From assembly GCF_023856365.1 (NCBI RefSeq), contig NC_064540.1, positions 4,461,501 through 4,525,500 on the forward strand: a stretch of DNA of 64,000 bases, in the 5' to 3' direction. This document shows, piece after piece, positions 47,954 through 58,915 of this stretch. Each line of letters starts with the position of its first letter. Position 1 is the stretch's first letter. A model generated the notes under the pieces. It was not told the DNA's origin. It did not search any database and saw only the letters and a program-made list of their open reading frames with translations. Made by a program: the position numbers and the translations under genes. This DNA is from Brienomyrus brachyistius (lineage: Eukaryota > Chordata > Actinopteri > Osteoglossiformes > Mormyridae).

Positions 47954-48272
47954 TTGTATGTGATTCAACATGTCATTATACTGTATTCCTTTATTGTACC
48001 CCCTAATCATACTATCTTCCTGGTCAGATAGTTATGTTATCCTGGTCAGCTTTGGGGGGTCATTCAAACATATATGATCCTTTTTTAAAAAACAATACAG
48101 AGAAAATAGATTTAAACATTTAAAATACTAATAATAATCATGAGTACCACACCTGAAAATATGGTAATATCGAAAAACTTAAAAACAGTTAAAAAGCTTC
48201 AGGATTTCAGTCCTGCAGTCATTCCTGGTGTAATTTATTCAACGTACTCGAGAAAGATCATGTGATTTGATA

Positions 48273-48288
48273 GCCACTAGGGGGAACA
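48273..48288 (+). promoter_or_regulatory. weak CTCF-like motif
   Basis: GCCACTAGGGGGAACA matches the CTCF core only in its first part (GGGGGAA instead of GGGGGCG). Confidence 0.2.
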
Positions 48289-48386
48289 CTTTGACCAAAA
48301 ACAACTTTTGTCAGGTTGCGTTCAATAAATAATACACACTATCCACATCATCAGTATGTGTATGTGTGTATGTATATATAAATATA

Positions 48387-48389
<3 letters not shown>

Positions 48390-48420
<31 letters not shown>
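48390..48420. repeat. TA dinucleotide microsatellite
   Basis: About 15 uninterrupted TA units with degenerate TATG/TATA flanks from 48355. Confidence 0.95.
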
Positions 48421-48422
<2 letters not shown>

Positions 48423-50343
48423 AAAAAAACACCATAAAACTCTACTATAAAATACATGTGTGTGTGGTTATAAGAAACTGGTTTCAAACCTAATTACCCA
48501 GGGTCAATTTAACAACACAGTTGGTTATAATAATAGTTCTACCTTTTCATTTGCTTTATGTGACAGAAAATAATTTAAATTTCACTTTTGGTCAGGGGCA
48601 CACATTCATTTTTGTAATATCTGACAGCTAGATTAGATTTGATTAGCTGTACTGACAGTTAATTAGAATTCTGATACACTGGGAGAAAATAACGTCTAGA
48701 TTTGTAACTACAATGGCTTGGTTCCCGGAGTAATTTATGAGTAAATGTTCTACTGAGCTATAGCAAAGAATACAAGCCATTGGCATTTCTCATTCATCAA
48801 GCTGATGCAATTGACTAGATCTGTTTTATATTTTTTTCCTTTTCGGTTATTTCCATAGTGGGTGGACAGAAACACAACTAGAAACCTAGTGATGACTATA
48901 ATGGTGCTTTTCTAGGTTTCCTTAACGGGTTTTTTCTGCTACAACGCCATACCTTTCTAGACTCCAATAATACTTCTGCTCCTTTCCCCTGGATTGCATC
49001 AGTGTGGAAAAAGGCCATAAAACTGACATAAAACAAAGTCGATACACAAATTTGAAACGCAGGTATTTATAAGTTCTAACAACTATGCCGTGGAAAGTTT
49101 GAAACGCAAGAACAGGCTTTTTGTCTTCACTCGACCGGATCAGTTTGTCTCTAGTTCCGGTCTGGCCCCCAGCGGACGCTCCGATGGAGAGCTTCAAAGG
49201 AGAGCCACAGAGAGGAGTAGACGGCTCCCGTCGGACGAGAGCGGCTATCGATCAGCTGACTACCACTTCCCTTGAAACATACACACACAGGTCACAATCA
49301 AGGCCTCCAAACGGTGGTGGATTTGCCAGCCACCCCCTCCCCACAGCTGCCCTTCTCCTCTTTCTCCAACACGGCTATTTCTGTACCCAATCCATAAAAA
49401 AACCCGAGAGCGCTCTATCCGGACTTCTGTTCCTGCACGGTGGATCGATGTGGCTCAAGCGGCTTGAACCGTTGGTCCAGCCAAAGCAACACGGCTGCCG
49501 TCAGCGGGCATCCCGGGGGGGCGGGACAATATCAGCCCCCTTGCTTCAGAGGGCAACGTCCAAGGACCCGCTGTGCCAGTCTGGAAGCCCGCAATCGAGA
49601 GGGGGAGATACAAGAGGTTTGGTTGCTGACGTTACGTGGAGGTCATGAAGGTCTGTAAATAGAGCTCTCAACGCCAAGACAGACATCAAGACAAGTCCAT
49701 CGATGGTGTTTTATTTGTGCCAACGGAGCGATCGCAGGATTTAGTACCAGATTAAACCAGTGATAATGGCTTCATCTCTCCTTAACCATTTCGCCGAGTA
49801 CCTAAGTTTTGTATGAACATGGACATGAAATCGAATTTGTGTAACAGTGTTAACCGCAAGCAATTTCAAGGTTGACGATGTTATCAGAGATTTAGTTTTT
49901 TTTTTTTTTTTGAAGGATGCACAAGGGAAGCTCTCAGTCCTGACAGGCAGCTCAGTCTGCACAAGGCGAGCGATGAATCGCTCGTCCGCAGAGGCGCAGG
50001 CGAACGTAAAAATATGGCGGGAAAAGAAACAATGCTGCACGCAGGACAGTTATCCGCTCAGGATAAATAATTTAATGCTGTTACACCAACAATATATGTG
50101 CACTCTCACTCACAAAGAGGAAAATAAAAAGCAATAAACCGCTCCCCCCCTATAAAGGAAAAAAAAAAACAGTCCACTTAGTATTGCTTATACAATCTAG
50201 AGCCCTCACGACAAGTAACGTAAAAGCCTTTGTCATAAGAACTGTCAAATTAATTTTCACACACGTGCACTCGCACACGCACACACAAGCACGCTCTCAC
50301 ACATGGCTGCGCAGGTAAGGTACACTCTCTATAAAGCGGCGGC

Positions 50344-50365
50344 GGGGGGGGGGGGGGGGGGGGGG
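50344..50365. repeat. poly-G tract
   Basis: About 22 consecutive G. Confidence 0.93.
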
Positions 50366-51300
50366 TTCCCTTATTTAATGTGGAAAAACAGTCGCAGCCA
50401 ACCCCATCTTCCATTACCGAGCCCCTTTACCTGGTTACAAGGCATCCCAGCCAATCCCACACTGTTAATCTAAGTACAACATCACATGATTTTTGTTAAT
50501 TGTTTTTGGTGTATAAAACCATACTTCAGTGTCATGGCAAACATTAAAGACAAAAACAAAAAAGGTGATAGCAGTTGGATGGGTGTTTTCTGACCCTCAC
50601 GTCTGTGAGGTCACTAAGTTAAGCTCAACTTTCATGTTTCAGAGGTCATGCTTCTTTAGGGATCCTTGTGAGCCTGTGAGACAACCCCAACCCAATTTTC
50701 TATTTCCGACAAACACAACGGTTTTTTTCTGGGGGGGTGGGGGGTGGGTGGAGGGAGAGGTATCTTATTAAGAGCAGAAACAACTAAAATAATTTCTCTT
50801 AAATAATTTTTTTTCCAGTTCAAATGCATCACACTCGACAGGAGAATACGGTGGGAGATGTGCTTTGTAAAAAAGAAAAGTGGCCGTCAGTGATTGGACG
50901 GCTCCGAGGACCTTCCTCCAATCATGGCTAAGTGATTAAAAAGAAACCCCTGACAGGTAAACTGGAGAAAATGCGGCGCATTGGCTTTGTATGGTGAATT
51001 TAGGTGGTGCCACATGGAGGGAAGAAGCGAAGGGTGATTTAGCTACTATGGGGGCGGGGGGGGTTAACTGTTCGATTGTCAGGCCTGCCCCCCGTCGCTA
51101 GAATTTCCACAGGTGGAACGGCACCCAGCATTCCGCTCCTTAACCTCGCAGAGGCCGCATCACCTTTGTAACCCCCCCCAATTGAGAACAGCAGATACTG
51201 CAGGGAATCAGTGCAGCCCCCGCCATCCCAGCCAGCAGCCGATATAATGAGGCTGAATCTGAGCCCCTCTCACCCCCCCCATGCGAACAGTCAGGAGCTG

Positions 51301-51315
51301 AGCCCCCTAGTGGTG
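51301..51315 (-). promoter_or_regulatory. CTCF-like motif
   Basis: Minus strand CACCACTAGGGGGCT matches the CTCF core, with CT where CG is usual. Confidence 0.3.
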
Positions 51316-51457
51316 TTGGGTGATGTTGCAAGGTGAACTCAAGGCCATAGTTACCTGCTTCAACTCCAAGACGAAGCACAATGATGGCATGGTAGGTATG
51401 TTCTGCATGCATTCACCGGAGTGTCTTGTACCTGTGTGTAAATATGATTGTGTTCTA

Positions 51458-51519
51458 CCCCCCCCCCAACCCCATACAACCCCCCCCCACCCCACACACC
51501 CCCCCCCCCCCCCCCCCCA
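51458..51519. repeat. C-rich low-complexity tract
   Basis: Several runs of 8-20 C broken by short AACCCCATACAA and ACCCCACACA pieces. On the minus strand it can in principle form G-quadruplexes. It abuts a consensus-like CAG/GTGAGT donor sequence on the plus strand (51518-51526), for which I find no exon. Confidence 0.9.
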
Positions 51520-51921
51520 GGTGAGTGCTGGGATAGTTGCTAAGAAGTGGCGGGTTTGCTGTAGTCTTCAACGCCAGTTATGGTGGCCTTGCAGAAGAAG
51601 CAGTCCTTGTTGTTCATCAAGTGCTGGTTGATACAGGCTCTGGGATGACATAGGAGATGAAAAGTCTCACTGGGCATTCAAGAGCTCAACTACCAGCACA
51701 GGGTCATTAACAAGCGATGGAGGAATGGTTAGATCAAAGAAGCCTGGTGAGTGGGGTCATAAGGCACCGTCCATCATCTCCCTGTTCAGTGCACTGTTCA
51801 AACACATATATCCACATATACATATATATACACAATATATTTAATAAACAATACGTTAATATAAATAATTATTAGCAAGGCGATGATAAACCCACAAACA
51901 GTTTCAATCCTTTTACAAATG

Positions 51922-52660
51922 TTTTCACAGAATTCCCAAACTGCACAGTCGGATACTGAACTTTTCTTCAAGAAGAAAAGGTTTTACTTTCATCAGGGCT
52001 GAAGGTGTTTGATATCTACTGCACACTCTGTACTCCAGAACTTCCCATAAAGGTTCCATGGTGTTTAATGATGTGACTGGGGAGGCCATGGACGGCTTCT
52101 GACTGACCTGGTGTTCATGAAACCACCTCTTGGAATATGGAAGATTCTGAAACAACAGCGCTCGCAACACAGAGTGCATCAGGTCCTGTGAAACGCCCTT
52201 GTATTCCTTAGCCATTATATGACCACGCACAGCAATTATGGGCACTAACGACTCCCACAAGATGGCCGCTCATACCACTGCAAATCCCCTACACTGCGGA
52301 CTGAAAGCATCATTCGGCTTGTCAGATTATATAACTTTTTCCATAGCTCAGAGGTTCAGGTTCTGTACTCCTTACACCCGGTCATGTGTCTTTGCACATT
52401 AGTAGTTTCTGCTGGGTTCCAGGGATCCTAATTAAGACCATGGGTAATTTGTGAGGTCATACTTTTGAGATGTTTGCCAATCGTCCTAAGAAGTGCCCGT
52501 CTATCCCTGTTGCTGATCCTCGACTTACAGCCACTGTACGCCTTTGCTAGCACAGCTTGAGTTTGGCAGTAATTGTTGCGATTTAAGACTCTTCTCCTTG
52601 GCACGTTAAATAATTCCGCAGATCTTGCGACCGATACGTCAGCAAGTCAGAGACCCATTT
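51922..52660 (-). pseudogene. Tc1/mariner transposase relic
   Basis: Read on the minus strand from about 52.6 kb downward, the translation, broken by stops and shifts, retains Tc1 landmarks in order: SNRDRRALLRTIGKHLKS (the linker after the DNA-binding domain), KVI-SDKP with a following VV-AAILWE segment, then MWESLVPIIAVRGHIMAK, WFHEHQV, LNTMEPLWEVLE (the catalytic-domain DLN.IE.LW region) and RYQTPSALMKVKPFLLEE. The last part (51925-52260) is an open frame of 111 codons only by chance. No intact enzyme can be made. Terminal inverted repeats were not identified. Confidence 0.88.
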
Positions 52661-54980
52661 GGCCTTCTGAAGTTCTGCTTGCTGCCTTGTGTCACTCTGA
52701 GATCTCACACATCAAAGTGCTAATTGTCAGAGCATAGCTGACACACACTGCTGACTGGCCTTCAAGCCACTATGACTCACCTTTGCAGCTGCGCTTCAGT
52801 CAATTTTTTAGCATGTTTTTTTTCGTCCACACCCTACATTTTCTGTTAACGTATGTGTTTCATAAACAGTCAATGTTCTGCGATACCCCAACAACAAAAA
52901 AAAAATCGCCCCTAAATGTTACTTCAAAAATCTGATTTAAGAATGACTGTTCCTTTGCCAAATCTCCTTCAGATTTAATATATTACATATTCTTAGAGAA
53001 GTCCCACCTATCGCGCATCCTCTATGAAGAATTAGCCAAACAGTTAAGGCGTTTCAGCAGTGTTTTGCATAGATCTGCGTAGGCTTGGCTTTGGCGTCGC
53101 AAAAACTCACTTGCAGGATTTGTGGGAGCAGGGTTTGAAGACCGCAGAAATTGGGTGCGCATAGCAGATAGGACACAGATCCTCTTCACTCGTGGGCTGG
53201 GAAGAGAGAAACGACAGTTACAAACTCAGCAAGTTGAGATTAAAGCTAACAAACAATCACATAAAAACTGCAAGCGCTGCAGCTCCGCTAACCGTAACGT
53301 TACTTCCTGGCTTGTCACTCATCAAAAGGCTGTCGTCAGATCAGTGGAATAAGCGCAGGGCACCGTCATCGCTCAGCTGCAGCTGAAGATCTAATGTGAC
53401 ACCCAGCTTGTTTTTTATCGCTTTATTTTTAGCAGTTAAACAAAGGAGCTGTTTAATTCAGATGCACACTCAAGATGTGCTCTGACAGACAAACAACAAC
53501 TATAAGCGGGACCAGAATGAAGGTGGATGGTAGGGTTTTATCAAACAGAAGAAGCTGGACTGCCACGGTGTGTGTACTTCCCATAATGCTCTGCTCGACT
53601 ATAGGATGTACTGTAGTAGTGTTTACTGGCAAACTGAACACAATTGGACTGACCCACAAGCTGTGACCCCGCCCCCTTCTGCAGCTTCATAGGATACATT
53701 ACAAGTCCTATCGCTCCCAGTGTCTCATTGGCCCTTCTCAGGCCCGCCTACTTCTCCCACCCATCCTGATGCAATTAAAACTCATAATGGACTTTCTCTA
53801 CAGAACAGGATGCCGAATCGGCAGCATAATTGCTAAGCTATCGTGACCCCTTGCCCTCCTGTTTGCATGAACAGGCCGGCGGAACTGAAGGAGACTAATA
53901 CTAACTGGCCAAAACGTCATACCATAGAGAGAGCGAGAGAGAGAGAGAAGGAACAGGCCTGCCGGTGATTAAAACACCATTACAGTAAGAACAGCAGAAA
54001 TGAAAAAAAATAAGCAGCTAAACTGACATTCGCACACATCAACGGCTGCGCTGCTTACAAACACATTACATTCAGGACATTTCTGAACGATGTCGAAAAT
54101 GAAACGGTAATAAACATCAACAGCAGTGAAGGAAGACCCATACCCTGGTAATGTTTTAGCACAAAACATCCAGTTTTAATTCGGTTAGTGAAACGGTCTG
54201 CCAGTGATGAAGAGATTATATGGAAATCTTAGGTGGTGAGACCGCATTCTTCTGTCACCTGCTGCATCAACAAGCAGCTGTAATCTACCTTCTGCTCGAT
54301 ACTTTTTCGGTTCCCCTTAGGTTAAAGCATGCTGACTGACTGACAGCACATGCAAATCCTGCCCACATACACTACTGAAAGCCTTAATTTGCCCCTTGTG
54401 ACTCACAGAAGCCTCACCAGAGGATCAATGGATGTTTACATCTGGCACTCTAAGCAAAATGTGTCTCCGGTTCAGGCTCCAAAACTATTTTAAATCAAAC
54501 AATTAATTAACAAAAAAAAAAAGGCACGAGGGAATACTTGTGATGACATCCATCACGTCGTGTCCATTGGAGAGCCGAATTTTAAGCGTCTTGTCAGTCT
54601 CCAGGCATTTAATTCACCAAAACCATCTCTTGGAGATGAGTAGAGAGCAGTGCAGAGGAGGGCAAGTATCAGCTATGCGTCTGTGTTGATTTCCCCATGA
54701 AGGGAGGAGAGAAGCTGAGTGTGACTGACGTCTGACAGGATCTGGGCCCTCTGGGCCCCAGGGAGCCCCAACATCTCAGAAGCGCCCTTCCACAAACTCA
54801 GCTCCTTTGTACAACTCAGCCACCTCCGGTCCTAAGTCCCTCCACCCCAGGCTGTCAGAGCACACTGTCGAACGGCTCATAGACACGCCAAAAACCTCAC
54901 TGTTTCAGCAGCCAGTCTGTCTACAAATGTCCCTTGTGAACTTCTGTGCCTGCAAAGGTATTCAGTGCTGATTGTGCGCT
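52661..54980. other. non-coding; candidate regulatory block at 53780-53900
   Basis: No gene. 53650-53780 holds a GACCCCGCCCCC GC-box-like word and an ATTGGCCC motif, and 53780-53900 is non-repetitive with a GCCGAATCGGC palindrome and CATAATTGCTAAGC. A GA-rich tract lies at about 53929-53948. No transcription start is demonstrated. Confidence 0.3.
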
Positions 54981-54984
54981 ACAC

Positions 54985-55190
54985 TGTAGTTCTGGGTAAT
55001 GCTATTTCACGCCACTCTATACTATATAAGGATGCTATGACAATAAGCCCACATCCTAATTCTTCTTATTATCATTGCCACTTGCGGTCTATATGCTGCA
55101 CCACGGTCCCAGGGGAATGTATTTTCATACCTCTGTATACTTGTATGAATGATTGGACAATGATGCCCAATTGACTTGATTTGGTTTGTT
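54985..55190 (+). mobile_element. two adjacent LINE-type 3' ends
   Basis: Two diverged copies of the same terminus follow one another: CTATTTCACGCCACTC ... TATGACAATAAGCCCA and GGGGAATGTATTTTCATACC ... GGACAATGATGCCCAATTGA CTTGATT. Tandem ends suggest nested or repeated insertion. Confidence 0.65.
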
Positions 55191-56749
55191 AAACTGACAA
55201 TTACCAAGTGAAACAGTTACTACCTCACAACAATAAGGGAAATGAGTAAAGCATTCAATAAGGACAACTTTGCCTAATCAAGGAATTGCTTCAAGAATTT
55301 CTCTCATTCTCTCCTGTTGGGATTGCTTGGAAGCACAGGACCAAAGGAGGGAATTTCCTCACAGGAATTAGAAACACATCACTATTCTATTCTGTTCTGT
55401 TCTAGCTAGCAACATATATACAAGTAAATAAAACAAGACATCTGAAGAAAATACAATAGAGACACATGGTACAAACAGATGGGCAAAGGAATGAGAATAA
55501 ATATGACACAAAGCGAGAGCAGTATAAAAATAAATAATACGTAATAATTAAACGAGAGAAGTGGAGTTGTCATCCTGTTGCTTGCATCCTTGGTGCCCTT
55601 CCATCCTCAAAGTCACTGTGCCCCCGCCCACCCCCCCCCCCCTCCCCAGTGTACACGGTTGGATTTCAGCTCGCCATCCGCTCTGGGCCGAAGGAAATAC
55701 AAACTCCCAAAGCCCGCCCTCCCCCCCCCGCCAAATTCTCCCACTTCTTCTTCTGCATGTCGGGAAACGTCCTCTGCGGGAATGACCTGCCACGCTATTG
55801 CTTTCCAGCTTCCTTTACTCGCCATTAATTTTTCATTGGCGCTCCACCGACCAAGCGCTGGGCACATCGCTCATCATCAGCCATTAAGGGCAGAAGGGCT
55901 GCGGATGACAGGCCAAGGCCTGAGACGCAAGACGTATCGATACCATGCTGGACATTCTCCATGTTCTTCTACAATTCTGAAGGCAGAGAATTTCCAAAAG
56001 GGGGTCTCTGCCGTTACCACGGTGACAAGCAAAGCCCCGGGTGAAGAGAGGGTAGATGTGGGGCAGGAGTTGGCCTGGGGAGGCTGGTGAGATCATTAAG
56101 GACATTTCCATCCCTATCAAGCGAATTGAGGACATTTATAGCAGCGGACCACACTGGAGAGACAGTGAAGGAATTCAACAGTGAAGGGTATCGACCGGTA
56201 TCATCAATTTCCCAGCGGAATGAGAATGTAGACTTTTTTCAGACATCCTGGATTTCCCGATCCTTGACGGATTCCTTAAACCCCACCCCCCCCCCAACCC
56301 CCCAGGCATTGATTTCCTTCATCAGTGTCAGCGAAGTGGGAATTAAATTCTCCATTCCTCCATCGCCCCATCATGGAGACAGACAAGTCCCCACCACATG
56401 CAGTGTTGAGGGAGTAGAGAACACGGTTGGGTTTTCATAGGTATGTCGCACCTGGACATTGTCCCACTCACTCAGCCTCGTGATATGTGTGGAGGCGAGG
56501 GGGGGCTATGGAAGACATAGGTCAGCCCATCCAACAGATCGATGGTGACTTTTTTGTCCTATGACTCTCCTCAGTCGTCCAATCAGGATGACTGAGTGGG
56601 GCTACCAACCAATGACACAGGTACCTGCAGGTCTCAGACAGGGTCATGTGGGCATCTGTTCTGGAAATCAAGCTGATTATACAAGAAGAAAAACTGTCCC
56701 TTTCCCCATTATTTTTATTAAGAGAAAAATCGTCTTCCATTTTCAGAAT
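55191..56749. other. non-coding; candidate regulatory block at 55790-55910
   Basis: No gene; the 170-codon plus frame at 55578-56090 and its minus counterparts overlap C-rich tracts and have no support. 55790-55910 (GCCATTAATTTTTCATTGGC, CACATCGCTCATCATCAGCC) may be a conserved element. Confidence 0.3.
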
Positions 56750-56815
56750 TAGAATCAGGTTTATTGGCCAAGTGTGTGTGTGGCACACACAAGGAATTTG
56801 TCATATTCTGATTGT
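56750..56815 (-). repeat. retroelement end fragment, minus strand
   Basis: AATCAGGTTTATTGGCCAAG then GGCACACACAAGGAATTTGT is a very common dispersed fish sequence end read in reverse. Short and diverged. Confidence 0.5.
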
Positions 56816-57882
56816 GTTTACCATCAATAGTTTCCACAACAACAATTTAATTAAATTAGTTCTATTCACTTACAAAGGAGCAACTATTCTATCATAATTT
56901 TTCCCCCACACTGGTGGTCTAGAATATGCGAACTGCATCTGTTCTTCTGTGGAGCTTAAATGCGTTTATGATCAATTATACTATCAATTTATAAATGCAT
57001 TTATAAACTAAGACGTTAAAACAAAGGGTGGTTAAGCATAAAAATAGCTTGCAGTGCTAATACTAGTAATTTATATTAATCATTAATCCACAATCATTAA
57101 TCAACAGAAAATTAAAAGCCAAGAAAATTGAAGTCTAGAAAACAGCTTCATTGTCAAAGGTTGGAAATGCTGCTGGATAAAGAATAATAATTGTGCATGT
57201 TTTCGTAATCTCAATTTGTAACAGCTCTCTGTAATCGACTATGGTCACCATCTGCTTCTTTCGTAATCTTACTGTACTGTATGGTTTATATGTTCATTAT
57301 ATGTTACATCTTCTAATAAAAAATGACTCTTCCCCAACATAAAAAATAAAATAATAATAATAACAATAGCAATAATAAAACAGCATATTAAAATGAAACT
57401 ATTTGGGGTGGTGGTGCTTAGGACTGGTATCTGTCCTCTAGCTGAGGGATTTCTGAGAATGATTCACCTTTTGACATCAAATTCCCTGCGAAAGGCTCCG
57501 AATGAAGATGTCTCTTCTGAAAGGAAGCCTGAGCTCAGATCTTCTGACCAGACATTTCCATGTCTTCATCTGCATTTTGCTTCATGCATGAATTACACTC
57601 TGCATCTTACAGTATCGCTTAATCTTATAACAGGGATTTTGCTGCATTGGTCAATACTATACCTGTTACTTTAAGAAATTAATAAATTATGAGGTTCCTA
57701 CCTCTTAGTTACCGTATTAATATGCGGGGTGCCCTCTAATGTACTCTGCAAAGCCAGAGTAGACTTAATTGTTTTGATAGTGTGTTTTTTTACAACCAGT
57801 GTTCATTTATACTAATGCTTACTGTACTATACGCTCATAACTTGAAAACAGCGTTTGCATACAGATGAATTTAAGGTCTAAC
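56816..57882. other. non-coding stretch, no gene seen
   Basis: AT-rich; the 93-codon frame at 57393-57674 has no recognisable domain. Confidence 0.5.
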
Positions 57883-58277
57883 TGGAGCATAGGCAGGCCG
57901 GTATGGTGGTGCAGTGTTTAGCACTGTTGTCTCACACCTCTGGGACCCGGGTTCGAGTCTCCGCCTGGGTCACATGTGTGCGGAGTTTGCATGTTCTCCC
58001 CATGTCGTCGTGGGGTTTCCTCCAGGTACTCCGGTTTCCCCCCACAGTCCAAAAACATGCTGAGGCTAACTGGAGTTGCTAAATTGCCCGTAGGTGTGCA
58101 TGTGTGAGTGAATGGTGTGTGAGTATGCCCTGCGATGGGCTGGCTCCCCATCCTGGGTTGTTCCCTGCCTCGTGCCCATTGCTTCCGGGATAGGCTCCGG
58201 ACCCCCCGCGACCCAGTAGGATAAGCGGTTTGGAAAGTGGGTAGATGGATGGATGGATGGATGGATGGAGCATAGGC
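57883..58277 (+). mobile_element. V-SINE-type retroposon with intact target duplications
   Basis: Full-length V-SINE body at 57895-58265, nearly identical to the copy at 2.8 kb. A box TGGTGCAGTGT (57907-57917), B box GGTTCGAGTCT (57950-57960), conserved core and a (GGAT)n tail. Perfect 12-bp duplications TGGAGCATAGGC flank it (57883-57894 and 58266-58277). Frames within it on the minus strand are not genes. Confidence 0.93.
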
Positions 58278-58439
58278 CTGCCTCTAAAAGCATTTCCCTG
58301 GACAATCTGATGGCTGGCATCACGTAACTAAAGCCATCGTTCCATGTGACGATGAGGTACAGTATGAATAGCCTTAATCTAGCAATACAATATAGTTATG
58401 ATATTTTTTTCCATTGTTATACAAAGCAGAGCCACTGAA

Positions 58440-58560
58440 AACCATCCATCTATGCATCTTATCCTGCTCGGGTTGCAGAGGCTCCTGGAGCCTATCCCAG
58501 GGAGCAAGGGGGTACACCCTGAATGGGGTGCGAGTCCCTCACATGGCACATTCTTAAAGC
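58440..58560 (-). mobile_element. V-SINE 3' fragment, minus strand
   Basis: Minus-strand GCACCCCATTCAGGGTGTAC and CCCTGGGATAGGCTCCAGGA, TAAGATGCATAGATGGATGG form a V-SINE tail. Head absent. Confidence 0.65.
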
Positions 58561-58599
58561 GACATTTATTTCACAGACACATATATCCAAAGCAGACAT

Positions 58600-58742
58600 A
58601 AAAGTGAGTATCAGAGAGTAGGGTCAGCTAGTGCCCTTGGAGCAATTAGGGTTAGGAGTCCTGTTCAAGAGCCCAATAATGAAATCTCAGTCATGGGATT
58701 TGAACCCACAACCTTTCAGACAGAGACATGTTCCTAACCAAT
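58600..58742 (-). mobile_element. tRNA-derived SINE relic, minus strand
   Basis: Minus strand contains AAAGGTTGTGGGTTCAAATC (B box) with GGTTAGGAACATGTCTC before it, then TTGAACAGGACTCCTAACCC. Similar in layout to 18.9 kb. Confidence 0.58.
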
Positions 58743-58915
58743 TCACGCATTTATGTGAAGCTTTTATCCAAAGCAGTTTACAGTAAAGGTATGGATTTTT
58801 ATGGTATAAAGGATTTCATGCACAATTTTATGCATCATCCTCACTGGGATTTAAACCAACAACCTTCTCGTTGTTAGCGTGATCCGCTACTTGTTGAGCT
58901 ACAAGATAAATATAA
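58743..58915 (-). mobile_element. second tRNA-derived SINE relic, minus strand
   Basis: Minus strand begins with a TAGCTCAACAAGTAGCGGAT A-box region and AACGAGAAGGTTGTTGGTTT B box and ends with the common ACTGCTTTGGATAAAAGCTT terminus. It lies directly beside the previous relic. Confidence 0.6.

Larger units (their letters stand above)
47300..49100. other. non-coding, AT-rich with microsatellites
   Basis: Holds a CTCF-like motif, a CA tract and a TA tract listed separately. No gene supported. Confidence 0.5.
49101..51457. other. non-coding stretch with poly-G tract; no gene accepted
   Basis: The 175-codon plus frame at 49121-49648 is CpG- and serine-rich, but I see no domain, no signal and no splice pair that would make it an exon. 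A poly-G tract at about 50344-50365 and a 7-bp-stem hairpin (CGAGCGA/TCGCTCG, 49967-49984) are present. Confidence 0.45.

Noticed and set aside
49121..49648. 175-codon plus-strand frame as a gene
   Set aside because: No domain, no convincing splice sites, low-complexity composition; a partly overlapping alternative frame (49090-49275) is equally open.
51320..51631. Exon ending at the CAG/GTGAGT donor near 51518-51526
   Set aside because: The frame before the donor is mostly a C-run encoding prolines and histidines; no acceptor fits and no protein is recognised.
55578..56090. 170-codon plus-strand frame as a gene
   Set aside because: It overlaps C-rich tracts and opposite-strand frames of similar length, with no recognisable protein features.
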